Shown here one piece after another: positions 1-10,999 of a DNA stretch of 26,316 nt. The stretch is from Paramacrobiotus richtersi (Eukaryota > Tardigrada > Eutardigrada > Parachela > Macrobiotidae): positions 1 to 26,316 of the forward strand of contig JAQGAU010000560.1 of assembly GCA_034698045.1 (NCBI GenBank), read 5' to 3'. The notes under the pieces are model-generated. The model did not search any database and had not been told where the DNA came from. It saw only the letters and a list, made by a program, of their open reading frames with translations. The stretch's first letter is position 1; each line of letters begins with the position of its first letter. A program made the translations under genes and the position numbers.

Positions 1-350
1 GTCTGCATGTGCGGTAGAAACCCCAACAAACTATCGTGGAATAGGTTTTACTGCACTTGTAGTCAGCCGAATCAAAAATCATGTATGTGCATTGTAATCG
101 TGGTGAATTAAGCAGGTGTCAGCAGGTTTGCGTGTCCTCAGGCGGGAATTTGCATGTACAGTACAGTCGATGCGCGTACCAAAACGAGATGCATGTACCA
201 AAGATTACGTGTATAAGTCAAGATGCATGTACCGATGTACGGTAAGTAAATAGATATTTATTTAAATTATTTTAGATACAGTATGTACTGTACTTAATAC
301 TGCCATGAATGCAAGAATTGCCAAGAAACACATACTCCTACTTGTAACAG
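1..350. other. Intergenic stretch with short GCATGTACC repeats
   Basis: I see no gene here. The only structure is a scatter of the short word ATGCATGTACC (two copies near 189 and 222, with a related GCATGTAC near 152), which looks like simple local duplication. No promoter or RNA gene could be recognised. Confidence 0.4.
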
Positions 351-578
351 ATTACATTAATTATTTTATATTACAAAAGAATCGAATATGTGGTTGCATG
401 GTATATTAAAACGTATGATTTTGCACAATCAAACTGGGTTGCCGATCAGGCTCGCCAGGACGAATACAAGGTGGTGGATTTACAGATTACGATTCAGAAA
501 GGTGACTCTACTCTGTACACGATCAAGCACACGACGACACACAGGATTTTTATTCGGGAAATTAGGGAACCAACGAAC
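351..578 (+). CDS. Candidate internal exon of unknown gene
   Basis: An open frame runs from a plausible acceptor (pyrimidine-containing tract ending GTAACAG at 350) to a GTACGA donor at 579; without splicing it ends at a stop at 597-599. It would encode about 76 residues with alternating hydrophobic and polar residues, including DLQITIQKGD and YTIKHTTTHRIF. That pattern weakly recalls the beta-strand exon of fatty-acid-binding or lipocalin-like proteins (Gly-Asp turn, then TIK..TT), a fold also used by tardigrade SAHS proteins, but there is no decisive motif. No in-frame ATG begins it and no partner exon was found. It could be chance. Confidence 0.2.
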
Positions 579-874
579 GTACGATACGTGATAAGCTAGC
601 TCGCCCGGTTGGCGCACAGGCCAGATCAACGCTAATTTATTCAGAAAGATTCTGCCACGCATTAAGACTTCTGCCACGCATTGAGAACGCTAATGGAGAG
701 ATCCCCATTCACACAATTAACAATTATTATCAGTGCGGTAACTGCACACCTGTACGTACAACAGCTTACACGCTATAATATGTAACATCATTCCCTTTTT
801 GGAATTGTTGTTAATGGAAAATGAAACGTTTTACTGAGAACTATTATTTAATGGCACTTCATTGGTCATTATCG

Positions 875-880
875 TTTATT
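875..880 (-). promoter_or_regulatory. Possible poly(A) signal of the TRPA gene
   Basis: AATAAA reads on the minus strand about 250 bases past the TRPA stop codon (1127-1129), a sensible 3' UTR length. The hexamer is common in AT-rich DNA, so this rests on position only. Confidence 0.3.
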
Positions 881-1126
881 ACACCATAACAAGGTTTTGG
901 TGATTGTTATCTAACTTGTACTTACCGTATATACCAACGATGCATACGTCGAATCGACAATAAGTAGAATACATGGAATTTATCCCGGAATATCTTGCAG
1001 TTAAAATGTACAGAAAACAATGATTTATATAAGTTATAATTATAGTTTAAAACCGAGAAATATTGCAGTTGTATTATCACATTTAGACAAGGCATAAAAG
1101 CGGCAACAGATTTTACATCAAAATTT

Positions 1127-4100
1127 CTAACTTTTATTCAGTGAAAGAACGCTAGCCGTGTGTTCCAGCGACAGTTTCGTATTCATTTCGCTGACAGTGA
1201 TCGGCCGGTGTGAACTGCTGACAATGGAAGCCACAGTCGGGAGCGATGGTTCGGGCTCTTCCTCGGCACTGTTTGTTCCGGAAAGAGACATCGGGGTTCC
1301 TGATCCCGCTGGTGTCTGCACGCGACCAATGTTCTCCATAAGGCTGGCTAAGACGCGTTGTTGCTTGTCGATCACATCGCATAATCTACCCACTCTGTAG
1401 TAACGCAGAATGTCAAACATGGTTTTTGCAAAGTCCGGTGATTTTCGTTGGGAAAATGCTTACTCGTTCTTCAGTTTCTTGAACTCCACTTTTTGCAGTT
1501 TCCCAGTGAAGTCCTCATCAATTTCATCGATGGTTCCGACGATCACTTGTCGTTTGGTGGCTCCAGCAAGTATACGAGTGATCTGTCGAATAGAAACGTT
1601 GCTGTTGTCTATTTGCTATGCGGTGTATTGTTACTGATCACCTGTTCGAAATATGTCACTCCAAGGTTTGGATAAAACTTGTAAGTTTGTAGATGTTTCC
1701 GGAAGTACATTTCATACTTTTCCGGCAAAAGTCGTTCAATCAGCAGATGCAGATCAATCTGGCACTGTAAACGGAGACAGCTGGCATTGCTCAATGTCGA
1801 GCTGATGTCACCGACAGCCAGACCAGTCTGTAAAGGTTATACCGTTGGATCAGACATCAACACAACAACTAAGATCTGGGCATTCGCACGATCAGCTATA
1901 ACCAGACGATTAGTTTCGCAAGTTGCTAGCTACATACCAATAGATTATTGAGCAAAATGGGCATCATCAACAGAAACACGACCAAAACGATAAAGGTCAT
2001 GACGGGAAACGGCAGTTTGCCCTTGAGTAGTGGCTCGATAAAATTCTCAACCGTGTCCACATCACCGATGGTCATGGCGCCGATACGGAGTGCGGATGTG
2101 TACAATGTGATATGGGGCGTCATCAGCTTCTGCGCGGTGAGTTCCTCGATGTTCTTCAATAAAAAAGCTCCATAACAGAGTGATTCGTCAGTTTAAATTA
2201 TGCGTTTAAACTCACATTTACATCGTAGAAATCCGAATTGTTGGGGTATATCAGCATGGGCATTAGCTCGAAGAAGGTAACGGTAAAGGAAGCCGTCAGG
2301 ACGAAGAAGAAGAGCGATACGAACATTAACGTCTTCAGTACCGCGAAGAACATGACCGCATAGATGCCGACTCCGCCGTACGGCTGGAAGTAGCGGAGTA
2401 GATTGAACCAGGCCAGGAAGATGGTCAGTGAGCCAACCGGCCATGGTGAAACCATCGTGTCAAACGGTACACCGTCGTAATTGTTACACCGAATGAGATA
2501 GGAGGCAATGTATGCGATACAGCAGAAGCACATGCTTAGCTCCAAGTAGTTGACAAAGTCCAGAAAATACCGAAAACCCTGTCAGCAAAAAGTCACGCCT
2601 TTAGCATAGTTTCATTGGGTTAAGGCCATTTTCCACCCATTGTTATAACTATTAGTGAGCCGCGCACCTGTAACCGTTGAACCAAGGTGCGCCATTGTTT
2701 TTAATAACCAGAACATAGATATATACAGTGTCCAGAAATCCGTTTGTGCGCGCAACGTCCGGTTATTGCAAAACATTAGTGTAAAGCTTAAACACATTCC
2801 CTTCTCAAATAATTCAACGTTCTATCCGAACTTCTAGAAATTTTCATTATAAATGCACATATAGGTGATGATCGTTCTGAACCACATCCAGCCTTGAGAT
2901 ATGTTTTGAAATTGTAAAATAAATTTCTAAAATTTCGAAATTCATTTTGAAATTTCAGAAACATGCTTACAAGCTGATACTGGGTCAGAGCGATCATCAT
3001 ATATGTGTGCATTTATCATGAAAGTTTCAAGAAGTTTGGATAAAACGCTGAATTGTTTGAGAACAAAACGTGTTTGAACTTGGACGTTGCGCGCACACAC
3101 ACGGATTTCTGGACACTGTATATACTTGTTCTGGTTCTTAGAAACAATGACGCACCTTAGTTCAGCGGTTACAATTGCGCGGCTCTTCTGATTTCACTAA
3201 TAGTTATAACAATGGGTGGAAAATGGCCTTAAGATTGGCAGTAGCTTACTTTCGTAAACAGTTCCATAAATTCTTTAGCCAACAGCGCACTCAGGAACAC
3301 GAGAATGAATGCAATGCATGTGTAGTCCTTGAAATGTTCCCGGTGTCCGAAGCGATGACCGGAGATGGTCCCGTTTATTAAACGCGAAAACCCAGCCTTA
3401 TCAATATTTTCATCACCTTTGTGTTTGCGAACATTTTCGTATGCATACTGGACCAAAGAAGGAATAAGATCAACGTAGACCGCCGTCACCATCATGTAAG
3501 TTAGTAATGCCAGGAAAACACAGTATAGGATTGTAAAGCTGGTATGGACGTACATTCCATATGTTTTCCTGAACAAAGTGTTGTTTTATCAAGTACTTCG
3601 TAGTTACAGTTTCTGGACGACTAAATTACTTACCATTTTTGCTCGATGAGTGCTCGAGTGAGTGGATGTGTTATGAGAAGCGATCGGTTCAGTTTGGAGA
3701 TTTCCTATCGATACAGCAGTACTGACTATTTTGCGCCAATGCAGCAGACTGTGGTAAAGAAACTTCACGCATACCTTTAAGAGTTTTTCTGGCTGATGAT
3801 GGCGCTTGCCCAGTTTCTTCACTTCTATACCCTCAAGAATACTGAAGTCGTAAGTAATCTGGAAGTCGAACATGTAGGTAACGCAGGGTAAATGGAACCA
3901 TTGAGATTTTACACAAAAAGCACATTAAGATTATCACAAGTACGAGCCCTTTCCGCGTAAAGCACATTTCATGTTTATGGTAAATTAAAATTTTGAGTAA
4001 ATTCCTTAGTATTGCCATGAAACCTTACATGAAAGTCATGATCCAACGCGGACTCTGCAACAGACGGCTGAATGCACCGATCCAAAACGGCCTAGAGAAA

Positions 4101-7100
4101 CCAACAAAACCTGAATCTTGTTCAAAATAACGTAACGATCGCAAATACCCCAACCTTCATGAGATGCGGAGCATGCCGCACCAGTCCCAGAGCCACCGAA
4201 CCGTACACATACGAGGGCGTGGTCAGAAATGTGTGCCACCTGGTGTCGGTGATGAAAGCGGCCGTGACACAGTGCTGCTTCTCGGCAATGCTCAGATCGA
4301 TGGGCGTGCGGGCTTTCCGATTGATGGTCACGGTGGCACCGTGCGCCAGGAGACAGGCTGTTGTGTCGGGATGGTTTTTGAGTGAAGCCAAATGGAGGGC
4401 GGTATCCTATGAGTCATAACAGTCAGTCGTTATTCCTCTGTTTTTGACCATACCTTTGTTTGAATGTGCTTGGACTTTTAATGTAGAAATTTGTTAACAA
4501 AACACACTTGTTAATCGAAAGAAGTGTCGAAATTTTACTCTGCAGTAGACATCTGTTTCTCGTTCTTGATGTTCTTTATTATATTTACTGTTACTTACAC
4601 CGTCGACGTCTGCATAGTCAATTATCTTGGGATACTGTCGTAGAATGGTTGAGCAGACATCTTCGAAAAGAAAAAACCATCTCGTCATTCTAAATTAATC
4701 TTTCAGAACAAGATGTCAGTTTACCAGTGTAGCCCTGGGCGGCGGCCTTGTGCAGCGGCGTTTGACCGTTACTTTCCCGGAATATGATGGCTCCTTTAGA
4801 TAACAATAGTTGGACGACTTCATGGTTGCCGTTGTTTGCCGCATAACAGATTGGCGTCAGACCTGCAAGGCAAGATGTTTGCATAATAAACACAGATTTT
4901 ACCAAAACATAAATTATTCAAGTAAACAATTAATCGATACCACCGATCATTTTATAGAGCACTGAGACTATTAATCAAGAACCTCGTTAGAATCGCACGA
5001 TGTTAAGTACCGTCGTATATAATAACTTTTGTGCATCATGTAAGACAACCGACTAGCAGTTTGCGTTAACTGAAGTGTTGAGTAATTCGTTTGAACTGCT
5101 TATTCACGTAAATACGACATACCGTCTTTGTCAACGTCGTTAATCATGATCCCCACATCTTCCCGTTCAAATAACCTTTTGATCAACGAGCATGACCCAC
5201 ACTCAGCCGCAAAATGCATTATGGTCTTCAATCCTTTGGTTTTAACATACACATCCGCTCCCAGTTTAACCAGCCGATCAAAAGCATCATTATTCCCATA
5301 AATGGCAGCATAATGTAACGCTGTACATCCGAAATTATCCGTGAGATCAATGGCTTCTTTCAAACTCTCTTTCTAACAAATTAAGCAAAAACACATATAA
5401 TTTCCGTTATTAACGGATAAATCAAGTTGCGGTGCGTTACACGCGTTATATTTTACACCAGGGGAAGTAATGGAATCACGTGAGAGAAAACAGTACCAAC
5501 TTGTGCGAGATAAGGCGTATAATAATTATAATCAACGCTAAATGGATTCTGCTATCGTCTCTTACAAATTCTTGGCTGAACGCATCCGCTTGCGCCGGTA
5601 GCGTCCCAAATATAGCACTGGCATGTAGACTGGTCCGTCCATTAGGATCCGGGAGAAAAGGATCCGCACCGTTTTCGACTAAAGCGCGGAGAGCCGCCCA
5701 AGCTTCTGTTGAGGAGGCCAGGGTCACAGCGGTGCGGCCTTGTAAATCCGTTACGTTGGGATCCGCTCCCTGTTGCAAAAGTGTTTAAAACATTGGTTTC
5801 ATCGTTAGAAAGAGGGTTGAGTACATTTTTTATGAGATATGTGACCATTGGAGCCGAATTGATCAATGCCGCTCGGTGGAGGACTTTGAGCCCTTCGTCG
5901 TCCCCCATTTCCACGGCGCGAAGGAACGCTTCGGGTTGCTTTTGCTTCATCTGGTCCATTACGTCGACGAGGCCTTGATAGCAGGCTAAATGTACTGGAG
6001 TTGCTTGGAAGCTCTATTGAAGAACAAAATCCCATAAGTTAAGTTTTGATCATTAGTACTTTAGTACGTACGTACAAGAGGAGTTACAACAGAACTCTAT
6101 CAATGCGAAGTATCCGATCTGCACATCTTTGATATCGTTCGAAAGAGCGTAACGTGTAGGTTTTAAATCTGCTGTCAAATCTTACCGGATGATTGAGATT
6201 ACAATCTGACTCCAGATCAAAGATATGTCAGACCCTGCAGAATACTGTAGTGTACTAGCTCGCCAAAATTTGAGCCAGTACTCCCCCCTTTAGCGAACGA
6301 ACCTGCCCCCCCCCCAAGCGGCGACCTAGATTCGCCCCTGTAGTGTAGTGGCTTTTCAGTTGATTCTTATGGAAATTCTGTGAGCCTGGGCTCAAATAAC
6401 TTGTGAACCTTAAGCATCCGGTAAGATTTAACAACAGATCTAGCACCTATGCATGACGCTCTTTCGAATGATATTAAAGATGTGGAAATCGGGATACTTT
6501 GCGTTGCTACAGTTGGGTTAGTTAGTTACAGATGACTAGATGATCGTCACTTCACTAACCGTTGTCTGTGGTTTATCAATCGGTGCGCCGTAATCCAGCA
6601 AAATCTCAATACACGGCAATCTCCGGCACTGTACCGCCCAGTGGAGCGGCGTCGATCCCTCCGTATCCCGGACCTCCACCATTTTCTCCACACCCAATCC
6701 AGCAATAACACACAAATCCGACAGGAAATACTGCAGGACGGCTTCACTCCCGTCCGCTGCGGCAATATGTATCGCGTTCATCTCGTGGAAGCAGCGCCGA
6801 CGAATACGAATATCGGCACCGAATTTCGTCAGCATCTTCACCGCTGCCAGATTGTCCAGGGTCGTGGCCAAGTGGAGCGGTGTCTCGCCGTACTCCCCGC
6901 GCATATCCACGGCCGAGTGCCATTCTGGCTGTTCGAGGAGTTTCTGTAGAGAAAAAAACTTGTAATGCTTGTATCCGTTCCGTTATGTCATTTTGGTGGC
7001 AGTATCTGGAGAATAACACGTTTGACAAGATTTACAGATAAAACCAGCTTGAATTATACTGGAACAACTAAACGCCTTTACTACATTATACACTTTAATT

Positions 7101-8208
7101 TTTTCCCCCAAAAAATCTGTACAAATCGTACGTGTTACACTATTCAGTATTATACAATCACATACTAAAAAACAAAAAGACGTCTTCTTTTACTACGTGT
7201 ACGAATCGCTTACAAAGTATATGTGAGTAATCGCTGTGAAATCAACTGACAGATTTGGTCAGCCTTCCTTGCAGCTTACCTGAAGCGTTTATAAGCATAC
7301 GCTGACAATGTTAGCTATATCTGTACTTCTAATATTCTTCACGGCGACAGGTTCAAGGTTCCCTTCGGGCTGTTTATTACTAGAATGGTATGCTAAACGG
7401 TTAAGAGATTTTTAGTCATAATTCAGTGAATTCTGAAGGTGTTAAGTAGGCGTGCGTACTTGGCGATATTGATCTTATTATAACTATAGAAAGAAAGTCT
7501 TAGAGATCTCGTCTGGTTTAACGGGTCAACGATTGCAACGAACCGTATCAGGAAAGCTTTTTTTCGATAATTTTAAGCAGCTTCCGATAAGCAAAATCCG
7601 CGCTTAACCGTTTAATTCATTTGGACTTTTTCCCGCAGTTCGTCTCTCGTAAAACGAAGTACAGCGATCACAGCAAACGAAATTAAAGAAATTTACGTAT
7701 ACGTATCCACGAAGCATACGCGTTACGGTAAGCGATAAAAACACGAAGCTGTGTAAGCATAATTAGAAATGGCACTCGATAAACCGATATAATTATGCTG
7801 CAATAGACCGGCTTATTTGTTATACAGTTTGTACATTTACTCACCCACCGCCACAACAAAAACTCGACATGACTGGCTTACGTACTGCATTATTATGTAA
7901 ATCAGGACAGTTTACAACTACCAACAGACATGCTGTTTGCCATTGTCGGCTGACCTGGCGGAGAATGATTGATGATTGATAGGAAAGCAGTCGAGTTACT
8001 CATGAGTTTTCAATAAATTTACCAGTAGTAAAGGCACATTGCCAATCCGCACCGCCGTGTGCAGCGGTGAATCCCTGGCGAATTCCCGGCCATGTTGAAG
8101 ATGGATGGCTTTCAGTACGGCCACGGAGAATCGGTCCTGTGTGGGCATGGGGATGCCGAAGGGACCTTTGGCTTTCTCCAGCGCTTCGACCTGATCGCCT
8201 TCCTTCAT
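1127..8208 (-). CDS. TRPA-type ankyrin-repeat cation channel
   Basis: Plasma-membrane non-selective cation channel of the TRPA family (heat, irritant or mechanical sensing in relatives). Exons, 5' to 3' on the minus strand: 8208-8023, 6943-6560, 6013-5825, 5769-5566, 5372-5123, 4862-4725, 4660-4599, 4406-4155, 4091-4029, 3858-3775, 3704-3634, 3568-3250, 2578-2216, 2153-1938, 1827-1642, 1582-1464, 1394-1127. All junctions are GT..AG and keep frame; the sum is 1117 residues, the usual family size. About 14 ankyrin-like units span residues 40-530 (for example YGETPLHLA, GCTALHYAA, GQTPLHKAA). The pre-S1 linker (LLITHPLTRALIEQKW), S1 (about 637-660), S2 (705-731), S3-S5 in exon 13, the pore motif TIGDVDT (Asp886), S6 ending MPILLNNLL and TGLAVGD follow, then a Leu-rich coiled coil (about 1015-1050). 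The ATG at 8208 has an AAA context, but CAG|GGC just upstream (8215) could be an acceptor for an extra 5' exon. The exon 15 donor (1641) could instead lie slightly upstream. Which TRPA subgroup it belongs to cannot be decided by eye. Confidence 0.93.
2620..3232. mobile_element. Long fold-back (palindromic) element in a TRPA intron
   Basis: The intron between TRPA exons 12 and 13 contains two arms of about 300 bp, 2620-2925 and 2930-3232, that are reverse complements of each other at roughly 80 percent by eye. The outer ends are TTAAGGCCATTTTCCACCC and its complement, so TTAA sits at both edges, as expected if insertion was into a TTAA (piggyBac-like) or TA site. No transposase is encoded. Short open frames inside are by-products of the arms. 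It looks like a non-autonomous MITE or fold-back transposon. A transcript of the intron would form a long hairpin. Confidence 0.8.
6101..6506. mobile_element. MITE-like inverted-repeat element in a TRPA intron
   Basis: Within the intron between TRPA exons 2 and 3, the arm at 6101-6191 is matched by the reverse complement of 6415-6506. Shared blocks include CGAAAGAGCGT and AAATCTTACCGGATG. Identity is about 80 percent by eye, with about 220 bp between the arms. No coding capacity. The arms diverge outside these limits and no clear target duplication is visible. Confidence 0.75.
6256..6340 (-). mobile_element. Possible hAT-type element end nested in the MITE
   Basis: Read on the minus strand, the segment begins CAGGGGCGAATCTAGG, like the CAGGGGCGGAT ends of many hAT-family elements as I recall them. 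The 7 bases TAGTGTA flank it on both sides (6248-6254 and 6341-6347), compatible with an 8-bp hAT target duplication carrying one mismatch. The other end does not match the first, so it is probably an internally deleted or truncated copy. It contains a run of ten C (6306-6315). Confidence 0.4.
6944..8022 (-). other. First TRPA intron, no recognised content
   Basis: This 1.1-kb AT-rich intron separates the first and second modelled exons. I see no exon, repeat or RNA gene in it. Being the longest intron of the gene and next to the 5' end, it is the likeliest place for intronic regulatory sites, but none is visible by eye. Confidence 0.5.
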
Positions 8209-8331
8209 TTTGCCCTGTTTACAGGTATTAGGTCATCATTCGTATAAGGTTTTATTTGGTTAACCCAGGTGCCGTACTACAGAAAACTTCAGAATATAAG
8301 CTACATAAAACAATCCAATCAAGTAAAAAAC

Positions 8332-8403
8332 TTACTCGAAGCAGCAGGACAAGAACAGGCTCGTAATCAACTGGGCATTACCACGCATATAATAACTTCT
8401 AAA
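8332..8403 (-). pseudogene. 3' tip of a non-LTR reverse transcriptase (relic 1)
   Basis: On the minus strand a short frame ends at a TAA (8332-8334) and reads RGNAQLITSLFLSCCFE. The RGNAQLITS block also ends the better preserved relic at 10.6 kb, and resembles the QRGNA tail of retroelement reverse transcriptases. The DNA around it also aligns between the two copies, with a 5-base insertion (ATTAT) here. Nothing upstream is recognisable, so only the last few dozen codons survive. Confidence 0.6.
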
Positions 8404-10631
8404 CTTTTCATATAAGCAACGTACGTTAACTAGTCAAGCTATCATTCATTTGGTCGTTTACAATTCTCGCTTACGCAGGTCACATGCAAACTGTAAAGTA
8501 CCGAGTTAACGTATTCGTAAAAATATCCATATTACTTACATGAAAAATATCAATACCTATAGTATTTCTGATCGAATATGGCGGTTACTGCGTGACAGCT
8601 CGTTTTAGCTTTCTTCTTCCAAAGCTGAACTAACAACACCGTATTGAAAATCTCTAAGTTTTTGAAATTATAACTGTGCCGAGCTTAGCCATTCGTTAAC
8701 TGGAAATATAGATACCGTTATTTTAAAAAGTCCAAACTACAAAAAAGTCGCACTTGTTGCTATAATATTCTGCCATCTTTAGCTGTTCATATAGCTTACA
8801 AATTTGCGACGTAGGCTGTGATACGGGTCCAATTCAAACTCCCGTACGGAAGAGCTGTTAATCCTGTTCCCTCTACCCATAATAACAAACTGTAGAAAAG
8901 TATATTGCTTTGGTACAAATCACATCCAGTGAAAGTTCAATCGAAGACCGTAACACTTCATACTGCCGATATAACGTAAGCCTGAATGGTGAAATTATGC
9001 ATGAAAATATATCAGCATTCTGATGGCGAACCAGAAAAAACTGAGCAAGCGCTGCTGCCCAGGTATGCTCGACTGCTTAATGCCTTAAGGGCAACAATGG
9101 CAGTTACCAGTTTTTCATTGGATTCATAGCGAGGCCATTGTTTACAGTAAAGACGTATTGCAGGAAATACACTGTTATTTACCCGCTGATCCGGTAAAAT
9201 CGCGCTAGTTAATTAAGCAAGTGTCTTTCTTGAGTGGGGACTTGCAGACACATGGTACTTGGTTCATAATTAAGCGGCGGACGCAGGAGAATGGCTGATA
9301 TAAAATCTTTATTATTCGACGTTTTGATATTTTTACTATATTTTTCGCACGTACTGTATTAGTCTGTATAGCCTCGCAGTATTGTCAAAATTAACTAATT
9401 ATTAAAAATGAAATTGAATTCGATGATAAACATTTGCAGATGTATGTACGAAGACTGGTAGATTAACATGGTTAGAAGTTCTAAAGATTAGAGTTCTTTG
9501 CAACTGCTACACAGGCAGCTTAACTGGAGATGTAAACCTGTTTTGGACGGCGGATGTTTATCCTCCAGTATGTGCTTACTGACATCGACGTTATCGTGTC
9601 AGCATTACGTCATTAGAAAGCTCGTCCTTCTTTGGCAACTTGACTAGCTTAATTATATGCTTACCGACTTAATTAAGTGGCGTATACGTAGTCCGGTTTT
9701 CCTCCAATTGTCAACATTCATATAAGGTCGTTTAGTTCATCCTGGGCAGTTTTCAACCCATGAGAGTCAAAAACTTAGCATTTTGAACCAGGGGACGAAA
9801 GGGCTGGAGCTGAACAAATGCAGTTTCAGGAAGTCGATGTTAACACAGGTGATATTCTGCTAGAAACGGTATTATCGGCAAAGCAAGCAAACTACCATTC
9901 AGCAACGCACGTTTTTTGTCAAGTTCACAGAAAAAAAAGCACACTTCCGGTTAATCGCCTACGGCAGTAGTAGTATAACATTTATATGGGCATCAAAGTA
10001 AGAAATTAAAGTACGTTCTGTATATATCTGTTTGCGCTTACAATCATGGGATGCAGTCCATAAATTTTAATTGTCAAGCTGCATCTCTTGATAAAGCATT
10101 TTCTGCACTGCTCATTGTAATAATTTGCAAGTCACGTTTTACAGATTAACAGTTTTATACGTTCTACCAAGTAGGTGAAACCTTGCTGGGCTTCTTGTAT
10201 TGCTTGCCGATCATTGCCGGTATATGGCACCATACTTGTTCAAGGTCGGATATAAACGCAAAAACTGGCTTCCGACGTAATTTAATGTGTTTTTCGTGAT
10301 GCAGGCAGAATGCACTTGTCATATTATAGTATTAGATTAAATTGGGACGTATTATGACGGAGTACTACCTCATGAACCCCGCGATAAAAATGAACTACAC
10401 AGTGTACAGATAATGTTTAGGGTTGAAATCATACTTTCATACATTTCATATTTCACGTCATATCATAATAATTATCATGATCAGACGGGGGTCTCGGCCA
10501 TACTGTGCCAATGGGTGACGTCATTGCATATCATGATTTCATACAGTGGGTCTTAATGGTTTATCCCCGATGTAACAACAATTCACAGTTCGTGATCTGA
10601 TCAAATGAAAAAGTTATTCCAATTAGCACGA
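8404..10631. other. Gene-free AT-rich spacer between two retroelement relics
   Basis: No open frame with family features, no RNA gene and no strong inverted repeat is visible in these 2.2 kb. The span probably contains the 5' flank and promoter of the minus-strand TRPA gene near 8.2-8.6 kb, but no TATA box or initiator could be singled out. It may also contain retroelement DNA decayed beyond recognition. Confidence 0.45.
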
Positions 10632-10956
10632 CAAGGGACTGTACTCGTTATTAGCTGAGCATTACCGCGCATAACTTCTAGACTCAAACGTTGAAACAGA
10701 AAACAAAACAAGTCGACCGGCTTTCCCCGGTTTGCAAAAATAACTTTCTGCCAATCTCTTTAAACAATAAAATAGCCGCTTCACACCAAGTTCCGAACGA
10801 TTCACCTGCCAGAGGAACGAAATAACAACGGTCGAGAATCGTTCTATACTTCCACATCTTGAGCGCAAAAGCTTTCTCTGCAGCTGCACCCGCGAGTTTC
10901 GCCGGATCCGGTAGATACGTGTCACATACGGTATCGCTGATGGTAACATCCGACAC
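10632..10956 (-). pseudogene. C-terminal fragment of a non-LTR reverse transcriptase (relic 2)
   Basis: The minus-strand frame 10956-10684 reads about 90 residues with the pattern DVTISDTVCDTYLPD, an Ala-rich stretch with Lys and Trp-Lys-Tyr, YFVPLAGESFGTW, FKEIGRKL, TGESR. This is the post-polymerase tail common in animal LINE-type reverse transcriptases (DVTV..; F.P...ETFG; ..LGRRI; TG..R). The frame then meets a stop, and the conserved RGNAQLITS block continues in another frame near 10640-10672, so at least one frameshift or stop has broken it. The catalytic polymerase part is absent. It is a dead 5'-truncated copy. The LINE clade is not determined. Confidence 0.7.
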
Positions 10957-10999
10957 CAGTGGTTGTCATACAGTTCTTCCGTCAGATTCCATTTCATTT

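Noticed and set aside
2612-2837. Open frames on both strands around 2612-2837 and 2788-3012
   Set aside because: They fall inside the arms of the fold-back element and repeat each other in mirrored form; no protein features.
10662-10997. 111-codon minus-strand frame
   Set aside because: It is another frame across the reverse-transcriptase relic; the recognisable residues are in the 10684-10956 frame.
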